A stretch of DNA of 64,000 nucleotides from CALKJU01 sp046349355 (GCA_046349355.1 JAXMCM010000016.1:248001-312000); one strand, 5' to 3'; numbered from the stretch's first letter, positions 11,007 through 19,802 are shown. The notes: a model not told the origin generated them from the letters alone. A program made the numbers and translations.

Positions 11007-12374
11007 CTACTGCAGCCGGAGCTCCACGTAGTCGACCTGGCAGCGTTCGCCGCCCCGTGGCGGACGGGTGGATTGGACTCGGAGCTCGGAGCGCTCGAAC
11101 TCCAGCGGCACGCCGGTGATGTTGTGGACGAGCCACGTCGCGGTGCGCGGATCGAGCGCCGCCTGCCAGGCGGGCCCGATCTGGCGGCCGTCGGCGAGGA
11201 GGCGGTAGGTGCAGGCGCCGCCGGGCTCGTCGAGATAGCGGACGCGCGCGGTGTAGGTACCACTCCGTCCATGCAGGGCGTCGAATCGCGTCCACAGATC
11301 GGCGGTGTCGCCGTTGCCGCCCATCTGTCTGGCCGAGCCTTGCTGGCTGACCCCGGCGGTGAAGCTCCAGCTCGTCCAGCTGTAGGCCTGCTTGCGCATC
11401 AGCTCGGCCTCGAGGCGTTGCAACTTGCGCAGGCGTGGCGGCGGGACGATGCCGTCCATGAGAATGCCACGGAGCGTGTGATCCGCGTCGGCGCCGCCGG
11501 GATCCCAGCCCTCCGGCCAGGTCGCGGGCAGGTCGGGCACGACCGCGCCGTAGCCGGTGAACAGGAAGTAAATCATGCCGGCGTCGGTGGCATCGGGCCG
11601 GCGCACGCCCTCGACCATCCGACGCCAGAGCCAGCGATTGTCCGGATTGCCGCCCTCGCTGTCCGCTGCCGCCAGGAAACGCCAGGGATCCCAGCGCGGA
11701 TCGGAGGCTGGCACGGTGATGTTGGGCAGCCCGCGCGAGCTGTCGAGCCCGCGCTGGTTGCGGACCTGGACCCAGCGCGGCGCCGGCCGAAGCGCGAGAA
11801 TGGCGCGGAAGTCATGCGGGTGGCTGGCGTTGGCGCCGCAGCACGACAGGGCACCGTATGTGTTGTTCCAGGAGCTGTGCGACAGGATCGTCACGTAGCG
11901 GCGGTTGTCGCCGGCAGCGGCGAGGGCGCGGTACAGGAACTCCATCGGACCGGCCGCATAGACGAAGAGCGGATCGTCCGGACCGGACGCGTCGATCTGC
12001 CGGCGCAGCTGGTCGACGGCCGTGCGATTGATCGTTCCGTCGTCCTGGCTGGCACTGAACACGACCGACCTGTCGATGCCGAACCTGTCGGCACCGAGCA
12101 GCACGGAGCGCTCGTGCTCGCGGGTCATGTAGGGGTCGCGGTAGGCGCGGCCGAGGATGTTGTTGTAGCTGACGTGCACGACCCGGTCCGACGCGCCGAA
12201 GGCGCGCAGCAGCGCCATCGCCAGCGGACTGGCGCCGATGTCGTCCTGGTCGTTGTAGTTGCCGTCCATGGTCAGGGCGATGCGGTAGGTCGGCGGCAGC
12301 CCGACGGCACCGGCAGTCCCCGACAGGACAAGGGCGATGGCCAGCAGCGCCAGGCCAGCAGCCATCCGAAGCAT
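11007..12374 (-). CDS. Exported nucleoside-hydrolase-like protein
   Basis: A 455-codon gene. ATG 12374 is chosen because AGGGGTGG precedes it and because it gives a clean signal peptide (MLRMAAGLALLAIALVLSG...AGA). The mature N-terminal part resembles the inosine-uridine nucleoside hydrolase superfamily: LTMDGNYNDQDDIGASPLA is an Asp-rich metal-binding strand end, and LFVYAAGPMEFLYRALAA matches the usual GP-x-x-N/F segment. After about residue 330 a beta-rich tail with paired Cys (ACTYRLLADGRQIG, GERCQVDYVELRLQ) looks like a carbohydrate-binding or galactose-binding-like module. A periplasmic or secreted glycoside-type hydrolase is the best guess. The substrate is unknown and the superfamily call is moderate. 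Confidence 0.6.
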   Translation of the reverse strand: MLRMAAGLALLAIALVLSGTAGAVGLPPTYRIALTMDGNYNDQDDIGASPLAMALLRAFGASDRVVHVSYNNILGRAYRDPYMTREHERSVLLGADRFGIDRSVVFSASQDDGTINRTAVDQLRRQIDASGPDDPLFVYAAGPMEFLYRALAAAGDNRRYVTILSHSSWNNTYGALSCCGANASHPHDFRAILALRPAPRWVQVRNQRGLDSSRGLPNITVPASDPRWDPWRFLAAADSEGGNPDNRWLWRRMVEGVRRPDATDAGMIYFLFTGYGAVVPDLPATWPEGWDPGGADADHTLRGILMDGIVPPPRLRKLQRLEAELMRKQAYSWTSWSFTAGVSQQGSARQMGGNGDTADLWTRFDALHGRSGTYTARVRYLDEPGGACTYRLLADGRQIGPAWQAALDPRTATWLVHNITGVPLEFERSELRVQSTRPPRGGERCQVDYVELRLQ

Positions 12375-12829
12375 GCGTTCCACCCCTGACCTCGTTCTTC
12401 CCGCCGCGGTCAAGATTCTTGTGTTCGTCGAAGGCTCAGGACTTTGGTCTACGAGAGCACAACTGTCAATTCATCGGACGATAGTTCAGAAAAACCATAA
12501 GTTGGGCGCTGCCGCCGGTGCGGACGCTGAAGGGTGAAGTCTGTGCCCGAAGTGTCGACGTCATCTGCAAGATCAGCAGATGCTTCTTCGTATGCAGCGC
12601 AGGTGTCTAGGTCTGCCGTCCTCTATTCTGGCCAGAGGAAACGTATCTGCCGGCGGTTGGTGTTTCTTTCCATCGGCCCGGTCGGCGCAGGCCCCGGCTT
12701 CGGCGGTGACGGTGCAGCCCGAAGTATCAGCTTTCCGATGCGGCTTCAGGCGCCCTTCCGGGCCGGGCCCGAGCGCACTTCGATGCCTGCCAGGTCGAAC
12801 GGCCGCAGCCGGAGCACCGAAAGCGCCGT
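12375..12829. other. 455-bp non-coding gap
   Basis: No frame here has convincing protein features. The first 250 bp are distinctly less GC-rich than the flanks. A perfect inverted repeat, CATCTGC (12562-12568) and GCAGATG (12576-12582) with a 7-base loop, is the only structure noted; it is followed by CTTCTTCG and could be a weak plus-strand terminator or a regulator-binding site. The end near 12374 should hold the promoter of the minus-strand exported-protein gene. Confidence 0.4.
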
Positions 12830-13153
12830 TCAGCTCACGACGTCGCAGCGATGCCAGACTTCCTCGCCCGTCTCGCCGAAGGCGATGCGCACCGTGTCCT
12901 CGTCGAGCAGCACCATCAGCACCTTGCCGCCGGCGCCGGGCTCGTTCGCCGGCACGGTATAGGCGAAGGCGTGACGATCGTAGTCGCCCCGGATGTCAGC
13001 ACCGCCCGGCGTGACGATGCGCGGTCCCTCGATGGTGAGGGTCCGGCCGTCGCCGGCGCACCAGTTGCCGTCGATGCGGTCGGCAAGCGCCGGCGCGATG
13101 CCGAGGCCGGCCACGAGGAGCAAGGCGAGCGGCAGGAGCAGGCGCCAGCGCAT
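12830..13153 (-). CDS. Small exported protein of unknown function
   Basis: A 107-residue protein. ATG 13153 is preferred over GTG 13162 because GGGGGAG sits 8-9 bases before it. It has a typical signal peptide (MRWRLLLPLALLLVAGLGIAPALA, cut after ALA) and a mature part of about 83 residues that is mostly beta, with two Cys (GNWCAGDG and WHRCDVV) likely to form a disulfide in the periplasm. The pattern W-C-x-x-x-G-R-T-L near the start and the overall size recall small lipocalin-like or extracytoplasmic stress proteins, but no family is recognised. It lies downstream of zapA on the same strand with a 67-bp gap. Confidence 0.6.
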   Translation of the reverse strand: MRWRLLLPLALLLVAGLGIAPALADRIDGNWCAGDGRTLTIEGPRIVTPGGADIRGDYDRHAFAYTVPANEPGAGGKVLMVLLDEDTVRIAFGETGEEVWHRCDVVS

Positions 13154-13220
13154 CGAAAGCACTCCCCCGGACGTTATCGGCGCCAGCCTACCCGCGAGGC
13201 ACGCCGCCGCAAGGCGGGGC

Positions 13221-13559
13221 TCAGCGTGCCGCCTCGCGCTCGATCTTGCCGGTCAGGCCTTCCAGCCGGTCGGCGAGGCCGCGCAGGATCTCGGCAGCGG
13301 TGGCCGACGGCGCGGCCGCCGCCGTGGCCATTGCCGACTCCAGCCGCCCGACCTCGTTGCGCCGCTCCTCCAGCTCGTCGGCGAGCAGCAGGCTGGTCAT
13401 CAGCAGCAGCATCGACTCGGCCACGTTGCCGTGCCGGCGGACGATGCCGCTGGCGATGGCGTCGACCTTCCTCGCCAGGTCCTTCAGCCGCTGGACCTCG
13501 GCAGGGTCGCAGTTGACCCGGTAGCGGCGGCCGCCAACGTCGATCGGGACCCCATCCAT
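13221..13559 (-). CDS. zapA: Cell division protein ZapA
   Basis: A 112-residue protein starting at ATG 13559. MDGVPIDVGGRRYRVNCDP is the ZapA N-terminal strand-turn-strand (usual V-x-I-x-G-x-x-Y/F-x-V), followed by EVQRLKDLARKVDA and a long helix (ESMLLLMTSLLLADELEERR) for coiled-coil dimerisation. ZapA binds FtsZ and bundles protofilaments at the division site. It follows the coiled-coil gene at 13565-14248 by 5 bp, an arrangement typical of Alphaproteobacteria, so the two are cotranscribed. Confidence 0.9.
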   Translation of the reverse strand: MDGVPIDVGGRRYRVNCDPAEVQRLKDLARKVDAIASGIVRRHGNVAESMLLLMTSLLLADELEERRNEVGRLESAMATAAAAPSATAAEILRGLADRLEGLTGKIEREAAR

Positions 13560-13564
13560 CGTGG

Positions 13565-14248
13565 TCAGACCTTGCCTTCCTGCGTTGTCGTCTTGCCGTC
13601 GAGCTGGGCCACGGCGCCGCCAAGTCCGTCCAAGGCCGCGCGCGCGGCCTGACCGAGCCGGTCGAGGTTGGCGCGCGCCTTGCCGAGGTCGGCCTGCAGC
13701 CGCTGCACCTCGCCGCGCGCCGCGCTCAGCTCGCGCTCCAGGGTCTGCCGTGCCGCCTGGAGCTGGACGGACTGCTGCTCGGCACGCTGCTTGTGCGCGG
13801 ACATGGCCGAAAGCTCCTGCTGCAGCCGGTCGCGCTGCGCGGTGAGGTCGCGCAGGGCGGTCTCGTGCTCGCCGGCGGCTTTCTTCAGCTCGACCGCCTG
13901 CTGCTGCACCTGCGCGGTGGCTGCGGTCAGCCGCTGGTGCAGGGATTCGCGCTCGGCCGACAGGCGCTCGACCTCGCCCCGGGCGGTGTCGCGCTCGGCC
14001 GTCAGCTTCTCGACCGCGGCCGTCGCCTCGCGCTGCTGGCGGGTCGAGCCCTCGGTCAGCTCGGCGAGCTTGCGCTCGGCGCTGGCCACGCCCTCGGCCA
14101 CCCGGCGCTCGATCACCGCCTCGGCTTCGGCGATCCGGCGGCGTGCCTCGGCCTCGGCCTCGCGCCAGCCGAGCAGGCGGTCGACCACGGTTTCCAGCCG
14201 CCCGAAGGCGGCTTCGAGCTGCTTCTCGGCGGCTTCGAGGGTGGTCAT
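13565..14248 (-). CDS. Coiled-coil protein paired with ZapA
   Basis: A 227-residue protein starting at ATG 14248 with GAGGAGG about 11 bases upstream. Nearly the whole chain is heptad-rich and charged (EAAEKQLEAAFGRLETVV, AERDTARGEVERLSAERE, QRDRLQQELSAMSAH), predicting a long soluble coiled coil without membrane segments. In Alphaproteobacteria a DUF4164-like or other coiled-coil protein is commonly encoded just before zapA and is thought to work with it at the divisome; the DUF assignment is a guess from context. The high Ala/Arg/Glu/Gln content is genuine coding rather than low-complexity noise, as the heptads hold throughout. Confidence 0.72.
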   Translation of the reverse strand: MTTLEAAEKQLEAAFGRLETVVDRLLGWREAEAEARRRIAEAEAVIERRVAEGVASAERKLAELTEGSTRQQREATAAVEKLTAERDTARGEVERLSAERESLHQRLTAATAQVQQQAVELKKAAGEHETALRDLTAQRDRLQQELSAMSAHKQRAEQQSVQLQAARQTLERELSAARGEVQRLQADLGKARANLDRLGQAARAALDGLGGAVAQLDGKTTTQEGKV

Positions 14249-14367
14249 GGACGGCGTGGCCTCCTCGGGCGCGGACCTTCGCATCCGTTGCTCCCGGCGT
14301 TGCCACGCGCCTCGGCCGCCGTCAACGCGCCGCCGCCCGCCTTGCCCTCGGCGGCGGCGGCCCTACG

Positions 14368-15489
14368 ATGCCGCACGCGACCGCTTCCCTCGAGCCCGAG
14401 CACGTCAGCATGGCCGGTCCGGCCGCCTACATCCCGCCGATCGCCGTCTCGGTGGTCAAGCCTGCCGCGGCCGGCACCCGGATCCGCTTCGATCTGTCGC
14501 TGAACGAATCGGTGTGGGGTGCCAGCCCGAAGGCGCAGGCAGCCGTCGTCGCCAGGGCGCAGGCCCTCGAGCGCTATCCCGATCCGGCCAGCACCGCGCT
14601 GCGCCGCGCGATCGGCCAGGCCTACGGGCTCGATCCCGACCGCATCGTCTGCGGCAATGGCTCCGAGGAGCTGCTGGATGTCATCGGCCGGCTTTACGCC
14701 CGGGCCGGCGACGAGATCCTGCTCACCCGCTACGGCTTCGTGCAGTTCCCGATCGTGGCGATGCGGACCGGCGCCACGCCGGTGACGGCACCCGAGGACG
14801 GGCTCGACGCCGACGTCGATGCCCTGCTGGCGGCGGTGACCCCACGCACCCGCGTGCTGTTCCTGGCCAACCCGAACAACCCGACCGGGACCTGGATCGG
14901 CCGCGACGCGCTGGTCCGGCTGCGCGACGGCCTGCCGGACCACGTCGTGCTGGTCATCGATTCGGCCTACGCCGAGTTCGCCCCGGCCGAGAGCTACGAC
15001 GACGGGCACGGCCTGGTCGGCGAGCGCGAGAACGTCATCGTCACCCGGACCTTCTCGAAAGCCTTCGGGCTGGCGGCGCTGCGCGTCGGCTGGGCGCATG
15101 CGGCCCCGGCCACGGCGGCGGTGATGAACCGGATGCGCGGCATCGGCAACGTCAATGCCCTGGCCCAGGCCGGTGCCATCGCCGCGCTCGAGGACCGCGC
15201 CTTCACGGCGGCGGCGGTCGCCCGCACGATCGAGGCGCGCGAGCGGCTGGCCGGTAGCCTCCGCCAGCTCGGCCTCGAGGTGCCGCCCTCGGCCACCAAC
15301 TTCCTGCTGGTCCGGTTTCCGGCGGAGCCTGGCCGCGATGTCGCCAGCGCGCACGCGGCCCTGCTCGCCGACGGCATCCTGACCCGCCGCGTCGACGACT
15401 ACGGCCTCGCCGACTGGCTGCGGATCAGCGTCGGCGACCAGGAGCAGGTCGACGCCGTGCTGGTCACGCTGGGCCGGCTGCTCGCGTGA
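14368..15489 (+). CDS. hisC: Histidinol-phosphate aminotransferase family enzyme
   Basis: A 373-residue fold-type I PLP enzyme starting at ATG 14368. Visible motifs are DLSLNESVWGASP and RYPDPASTALR near the N terminus, CGNGSEELLD for cofactor phosphate, ANPNNPTGTW, IDSAYAEFAP with the Asp that contacts the pyridine nitrogen, and TRTFSKAFGLAALRVGW containing the Schiff-base Lys. Length and order match HisC, which makes L-histidinol phosphate in histidine synthesis. Paralogues of this family also serve aromatic amino acids, and there is no his operon here. The stop overlaps the start of the transporter gene that follows (GTGA), an odd partner for histidine synthesis. Confidence 0.85.
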   Translation: MPHATASLEPEHVSMAGPAAYIPPIAVSVVKPAAAGTRIRFDLSLNESVWGASPKAQAAVVARAQALERYPDPASTALRRAIGQAYGLDPDRIVCGNGSEELLDVIGRLYARAGDEILLTRYGFVQFPIVAMRTGATPVTAPEDGLDADVDALLAAVTPRTRVLFLANPNNPTGTWIGRDALVRLRDGLPDHVVLVIDSAYAEFAPAESYDDGHGLVGERENVIVTRTFSKAFGLAALRVGWAHAAPATAAVMNRMRGIGNVNALAQAGAIAALEDRAFTAAAVARTIEARERLAGSLRQLGLEVPPSATNFLLVRFPAEPGRDVASAHAALLADGILTRRVDDYGLADWLRISVGDQEQVDAVLVTLGRLLA

Positions 15490-16268
15490 GCCAGGTCCTG
15501 CTCGAGGTCCGCGGCCTCCGGAAGAGCTTCGGCGGCCTGCGCGCCGTGTCCGGGGTCGACCTCGACGTCGCCGCCGGTGGCATCACCGGCCTGATCGGCC
15601 CCAACGGTGCCGGCAAGTCGACGCTGTTCAACCTGATCGCCGGTGCCCTTCGCCCGGACGGCGGTTCGATCCGCCTCGGCGGCGAGGAGGTCGCCGGCGA
15701 GCCGCCGCATCGCCTGTTCGCCCGCGGGCTCGTCCGTACCTTCCAGATCCCGCGGCCGTTCCACGGGCTGACGCTGGTCGAGAACCTGATGGCGGTGCCC
15801 GGCGGGGACGGGGCCGAGCGGCTGGTGTCGTCCTGGTTGCACCGCCGCCGCATCGCCGCGCGCGAGGCGGCCTTGCGCGAGCGGGCGCTCGAGGTCCTGC
15901 GGATCCTGGCCCTCGACCGCGTGGCAGGGCAGCGCGCCGGCGAGCTTTCCGGCGGGCAGAAGAAGCTGCTCGAGCTCGGCCGGGTGATGATGGCCGAGCC
16001 GCGCATCGTGCTGCTCGACGAGATCGGCGCCGGGGTCAACCGCACGCTGCTGGGCGAGCTGGCCTCGCACATCGAGCGGCTGAACCGCGACCGCGGCATC
16101 ACCTTCCTCGTCATCGAGCACGACATGGACCTCATCGCCCGGCTGTGCGAGCCGGTCGTGGTGATGGCGGAAGGTCAGGTCCTGACCCGCGGCAGCATGG
16201 CCGAGCTGCGGCGCGATCCGCGGGTCATCGAGGCCTATCTCGGCGCCCGCGCCGCGCACGCCGCCTGA
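15486..16268 (+). CDS. livG: Branched-chain amino acid-type ABC transporter ATPase (LivG-like)
   Basis: A 260-residue ABC ATPase starting at GTG 15486, overlapping the hisC-like stop. It has Walker A GPNGAGKST, signature LSGGQKKLLELG, Walker B VLLDEIGAG and the H-loop in VIEHDMDL. The Walker B segment reads LLDEIGAG rather than LLDEPxAG. Length and the RTFQIPRPFHGLTLVENLM stretch are typical of LivG. It energises uptake of branched-chain amino acids or similar compounds (amides, urea, short acids) from the inner face of the membrane. It is the first of four tightly coupled genes. Confidence 0.93.
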   Translation: MSQVLLEVRGLRKSFGGLRAVSGVDLDVAAGGITGLIGPNGAGKSTLFNLIAGALRPDGGSIRLGGEEVAGEPPHRLFARGLVRTFQIPRPFHGLTLVENLMAVPGGDGAERLVSSWLHRRRIAAREAALRERALEVLRILALDRVAGQRAGELSGGQKKLLELGRVMMAEPRIVLLDEIGAGVNRTLLGELASHIERLNRDRGITFLVIEHDMDLIARLCEPVVVMAEGQVLTRGSMAELRRDPRVIEAYLGARAAHAA

Positions 16269-16969
16269 TGCTGCTGCAAGCCCGCGACCTCGTCGGCGGC
16301 TATGGCGGGATGGACATCCTGCAGGGGGTCACGCTCGAGGTCGACGAGGGCGAGGTCGCGGTCATCGTCGGGCCGAACGGGGCCGGCAAGTCGACGGCCA
16401 TGAAGGCCGTCTTCGGGCTGGTGAAGCTGCGCTCCGGCCGGGTCGAGCTGGAAGGTCGCGACGTCACCGGCCAGGCGCCCGACCGGCTGGTCGCCGCCGG
16501 CCTCGGCTTCGTCCCGCAGGAGCGCAACGTCTTCCCGACGCTGACCGTCGAGGAGAACCTCGACATGGGTGCCTACCTGCGCCGCGACGGCATCGGCGAG
16601 GCCAAGGAGACGGTGTTCGGCCTGTTCCCGGTGCTGCGCGAGAAGCGCCGCCAGCCGGCCGGCGAGCTCTCCGGTGGCCAGCGGCAGATGGTGGCGATGG
16701 GCCGGGCGCTGATGATGCAGCCGCGCCTGCTGCTGCTCGACGAGCCGACCGCCGGCGTGTCGCCCAAGGTCATGGACGAGATCCTCGAGCGCATCCAGGC
16801 GATCAACGCCGCCGGTGTGGCCATCCTCATGGTCGAGCAGAACGCGCGTGCCGCACTCGCCATCGCCCATCGCGGCTACGTGCTGCAGACCGGCCGCAAC
16901 CGGTTCACCGGCACCGGCGCCGAACTCCTCGCCGACCGCGAGGTCGCGATGAGCTTCCTCGGCGGCTAG
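16268..16969 (+). CDS. livF: Branched-chain amino acid-type ABC transporter ATPase (LivF-like)
   Basis: A 233-residue ABC ATPase whose ATG 16268 shares a base with the livG stop (TGATG). It has Walker A GPNGAGKST, the LivF-specific FVPQERNVFPTLTVEENL, signature LSGGQRQMVAMGRALM, Walker B LLLDEPTAGVSP and H-loop segment LMVEQNARAAL, where Gln replaces the usual His region as in LivF. It pairs with LivG to drive the LivHM permease. Translational coupling supports a fixed 1:1 ratio. Confidence 0.94.
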   Translation: MLLQARDLVGGYGGMDILQGVTLEVDEGEVAVIVGPNGAGKSTAMKAVFGLVKLRSGRVELEGRDVTGQAPDRLVAAGLGFVPQERNVFPTLTVEENLDMGAYLRRDGIGEAKETVFGLFPVLREKRRQPAGELSGGQRQMVAMGRALMMQPRLLLLDEPTAGVSPKVMDEILERIQAINAAGVAILMVEQNARAALAIAHRGYVLQTGRNRFTGTGAELLADREVAMSFLGG

Positions 16970-16981
16970 GCGGGGGCAGGG

Positions 16982-17872
16982 GTGCTCGAGTTCGTCAACT
17001 TCTACCTCGTCCCCGGCCTCGTGCTGGGGTGCATCTACGCGCTGGGTGCGATCGGCGTGTCGCTGCTGTTCGGCATCCTGCGCTTCGCCCACTTCGCGCA
17101 CGGCGACGTCATGGCGCTGGGCGCCTACCTGGCGCTGCTGGTGGTGCGCCTGACCGGGCTGCCGGCGATTGCCGCCCTGCCGCTGGCCGCGGTCGGTGCC
17201 GCCGTCGCCTGCGTCGTCATCGATCGTCTCGCCTACCGGCCGTTCCGCGAGCGCCAGACCATCGTGCTGGTGATCGCGTCCTTCGGCGTGGCGCTGATGC
17301 TGCGCTCGGCGATCCAGCTGTTCGGCGGGGTCGAATCGACCAGCTACAAGGCGGGCATCGAGCGCCCGCTGGTGTTCCTCGACACCTTCCGCATCGCCGA
17401 GCGGCACATCTGGATCGTGCTCGGCACCGTCGTCCTCGTCGTGGCGCTGCACCTGTTCCTGTCGCGCTCGCGCACCGGCAAGGCGATGCGGGCGATGAGC
17501 GACGAGCGCGACCTCGCCCGGGTCAGCGGCATCGACACCGAGCGCGTCGTCGTCTGGACCTGGCTGATCGGCGGCGGGCTTGCCGCCGCGGCCGGCGTCT
17601 TCCTCGGCATGGACACGCAGCTCAACCCCTACATGGGCTGGGACCTGCTGCTGCCGGTCTTCGCCGCCGCCATCCTCGGCGGCATCGGCCGGCCCTATGG
17701 CGCCATCGCCGGTGGCCTCGTCATCGGCCTCGCCGAGGAGCTGTCGACCTATCCCTGGCTCGGCGGCGATGCCCTGGTCTCGCCCGACTACAAGACCGCC
17801 GTCGCCTTCGCGATCATGCTGGCCATGCTGATCTGGCGGCCGACCGGCCTGTTCCGCGGCCGGGTGTTCTGA
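16982..17872 (+). CDS. livH: Branched-chain amino acid-type ABC permease (LivH-like)
   Basis: A 296-residue inner-membrane permease starting at GTG 16982, 12 bp after livF. It has eight or more hydrophobic helices, the LivH N-terminal pattern LGCIYALGAIGVSLLFGILR-FAHFAHGDVMALGAY, and the coupling loop near residues 200-235 that includes the GKAMRAMSDERDLARVSGI stretch. It forms half of the membrane channel with LivM. The substrate cannot be read from permeases of this family. Confidence 0.93.
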   Translation: MLEFVNFYLVPGLVLGCIYALGAIGVSLLFGILRFAHFAHGDVMALGAYLALLVVRLTGLPAIAALPLAAVGAAVACVVIDRLAYRPFRERQTIVLVIASFGVALMLRSAIQLFGGVESTSYKAGIERPLVFLDTFRIAERHIWIVLGTVVLVVALHLFLSRSRTGKAMRAMSDERDLARVSGIDTERVVVWTWLIGGGLAAAAGVFLGMDTQLNPYMGWDLLLPVFAAAILGGIGRPYGAIAGGLVIGLAEELSTYPWLGGDALVSPDYKTAVAFAIMLAMLIWRPTGLFRGRVF

Positions 17873-18804
17873 TGAGCTTCGGCCTGCTCCTCTACGCCAC
17901 CGCCCTGCTGACGATGGGCGGCATCTACGCCGTGACCACGCTCGGGCTGAACCTGCACTGGGGCGTCAGCGGCCTGTTCAACGCCGGCATCGCCGGCTTC
18001 TTCGCCGTCGGCGCCTACACCTCGGCGATCCTGACCGCCGCCGACAGCCCGACCAGCCTCGGCGGCTTCGGCCTGCCGGTTCCGGTTGGCTGGACCGCCG
18101 CCATGCTGTTGTCCGGCCTCGTCGCCTGGGGCATCGGCAGGATCTGCCTGCGCCTGCGCAGCGACTACCTCGCCATGGCGACCATCGGCATCGCCGAGAT
18201 CCTCCGCCTGGTCGCCAAGAACGAGCTGTGGCTCACCAACGGCAGCCGCGGCATCCCGGGCGTGCCGCGGCCCTTTGGCAGCCTGCCCCAGCCCTGGTCC
18301 GAGCTCGGCTTCCTCGCCGTCGTGCTCGTCGTCCTCGCCGTCGTCTACGTCCTGCTGCAGCAGGCGGTGAACAGCCCGTGGGGCCGGGTGATGCGCGCCA
18401 TCCGCGACGACGAGCAGGCGGCCGAGGCGATCGGCAAGGACGTCGCCTCCTTCCGCCTGCAGGCCTTCGTCTTCGGCGGCATGCTGATGGGCCTCGGCGG
18501 GGCGCTCAGCGCCCACTACTTCAAGTACATCGGCCCCGAGGCGACGCAGCCGCTGCTCGCCACCTTCCTCGTCTGGGTGATGCTGGTCGTCGGCGGCAGC
18601 GGCCGCAACGCCGGGGCGGTGCTCGGCGCCTTCGTCGTCTGGACGATCTGGTCGGCGACCGAGCTGCTGACCAACCGCCTGCCGCCCGAGTGGATCACCC
18701 GGGCCTCCTACATCCGCGTCTTCCTGATCGGCCTGCTGCTGCAGCTGGTGCTGCAGCGCTTCGCCGGCGGGCTGCTGCCCGAGCGCCGGGCCGAGCGCCG
18801 CTAG
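17872..18804 (+). CDS. livM: Branched-chain amino acid-type ABC permease (LivM-like)
   Basis: A 310-residue inner-membrane permease starting at ATG 17872 and overlapping the livH stop. The LivM hallmarks are LGLNLHWGVSGLFNAGIAGF early, LRSDYLAMATIGIAEILRL in the middle, the coupling helix GRVMRAIRDDEQAAEAIGKD, and PLLATFLVWVMLVVGGSGRN. It completes the channel with LivH. No gene for a periplasmic binding protein (LivK/J) occurs in this operon or elsewhere in the window; the next gene, rpoH, is convergent and only 1 bp away. Confidence 0.93.
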   Translation: MSFGLLLYATALLTMGGIYAVTTLGLNLHWGVSGLFNAGIAGFFAVGAYTSAILTAADSPTSLGGFGLPVPVGWTAAMLLSGLVAWGIGRICLRLRSDYLAMATIGIAEILRLVAKNELWLTNGSRGIPGVPRPFGSLPQPWSELGFLAVVLVVLAVVYVLLQQAVNSPWGRVMRAIRDDEQAAEAIGKDVASFRLQAFVFGGMLMGLGGALSAHYFKYIGPEATQPLLATFLVWVMLVVGGSGRNAGAVLGAFVVWTIWSATELLTNRLPPEWITRASYIRVFLIGLLLQLVLQRFAGGLLPERRAERR

Positions 18805-18805
18805 C

Positions 18806-19717
18806 TCAGCCCGGCGGCGGCAGCGCCGGCGGGGCGGCGGCGAGGCGGGCGGCCTCCTCGGCCTCCAGCCGCTGCACGCCCTTCTGCAGCTTCTCGAAGG
18901 CACGGACCTCGATCTGGCGGACGCGCTCGCGGCTGATGCCGTACTGCGCGCTCAGGTCCTCGAGCGTCGTCGGATCGTCCTTGAGCCGGCGCTCGTGCAG
19001 GATGTGCTTCTCGCGGTCGTTGAGGTCCTTCATCGCCGCCTCGAGCAGGCGGCGGCGGTGGCCGAGCTCGTCCTCCTCGGCGATCACCGTCTCCTGGCTG
19101 GCGCTGTCGTCGACCAGCCAGTCCTGCCACTCGGCGTCGCCGTCGGCGCGCAGCTGGGCGTTGAGCGAGTGATCCGGCCCCTCGAGGCGCCGGTTCATCT
19201 CGATCACCTCCTGCTCGGTGACGGCGAGGTGGGTGGCGATCTTCTTGACCATCTCGGGGCTGAGGTCGCCCTCCTCGATGGCCTGCATCTGGCTCTTCAG
19301 CCGGCGCAGGTTGAAGAACAGCTTCTTCTGCGCCGCCGTCGTGCCGAGCTTCACCAGCGACCAGGAGTGCAGGATGTATTCCTGGATCGCCGCCCGGATC
19401 CACCACATCGCGTAGGTTGCGAGCCGGAAGCCGCGCTCGGGCTCGAACCGCTTGACGGCCTGCATCAGGCCGACATTGCCCTCCGAGATGATCTCGTTCA
19501 TCGGCAGGCCGTAGCCGCGATAGCCCATGGCGATCTTGGCGACGAGGCGCAGGTGGCTGGTCACGAGCCGGTGTGCCGCCTCGACGTCCTCGTGCTCGCG
19601 CCAGCGCTTGGCCAGCATGTACTCCTCGCCCGCCTCCAGCATCGGGAAGCGGCGAATCTCGTCGAGGTACCGGGACAGCCCGCTGCCTTCGACAGGCACC
19701 GTGGGCAGACTAGCCAT
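18806..19717 (-). CDS. rpoH: RNA polymerase heat-shock sigma factor
   Basis: A 303-residue sigma-70 family protein. Region 2 is clear (AHRLVTSHLRLVAKIAMGYR, EIISEGNVGLMQAVKRFEPERG, RLATYAMWWIRAAIQEYIL). The RpoH box, QKKLFFNLRRLK, identifies it as sigma-32, and region 4 has TLEDLSAQYGISRERVRQIE. It directs transcription of chaperone and protease genes on heat shock. Alphaproteobacteria often carry more than one rpoH, so this may be one of a pair. It is monocistronic and ends next to livM. Translational control by 5'-UTR pairing is common in this family but is not evident here by eye. Confidence 0.96.
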   Translation of the reverse strand: MASLPTVPVEGSGLSRYLDEIRRFPMLEAGEEYMLAKRWREHEDVEAAHRLVTSHLRLVAKIAMGYRGYGLPMNEIISEGNVGLMQAVKRFEPERGFRLATYAMWWIRAAIQEYILHSWSLVKLGTTAAQKKLFFNLRRLKSQMQAIEEGDLSPEMVKKIATHLAVTEQEVIEMNRRLEGPDHSLNAQLRADGDAEWQDWLVDDSASQETVIAEEDELGHRRRLLEAAMKDLNDREKHILHERRLKDDPTTLEDLSAQYGISRERVRQIEVRAFEKLQKGVQRLEAEEAARLAAAPPALPPPG

Positions 19718-19802
19718 TCACTCCTGACTCCGAACGCGACCGCCATGCGCCAACACGCGAGGCGGCAAAGGGTTCATGCGGCACGCGCGCCGACGACACA
19801 AG

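Noticed and set aside
12830..13220. 6S RNA downstream of zapA, where it is often found
   Set aside because: The space is filled by a small exported-protein gene with its own ribosome site, and no long rod-like hairpin is evident by eye.
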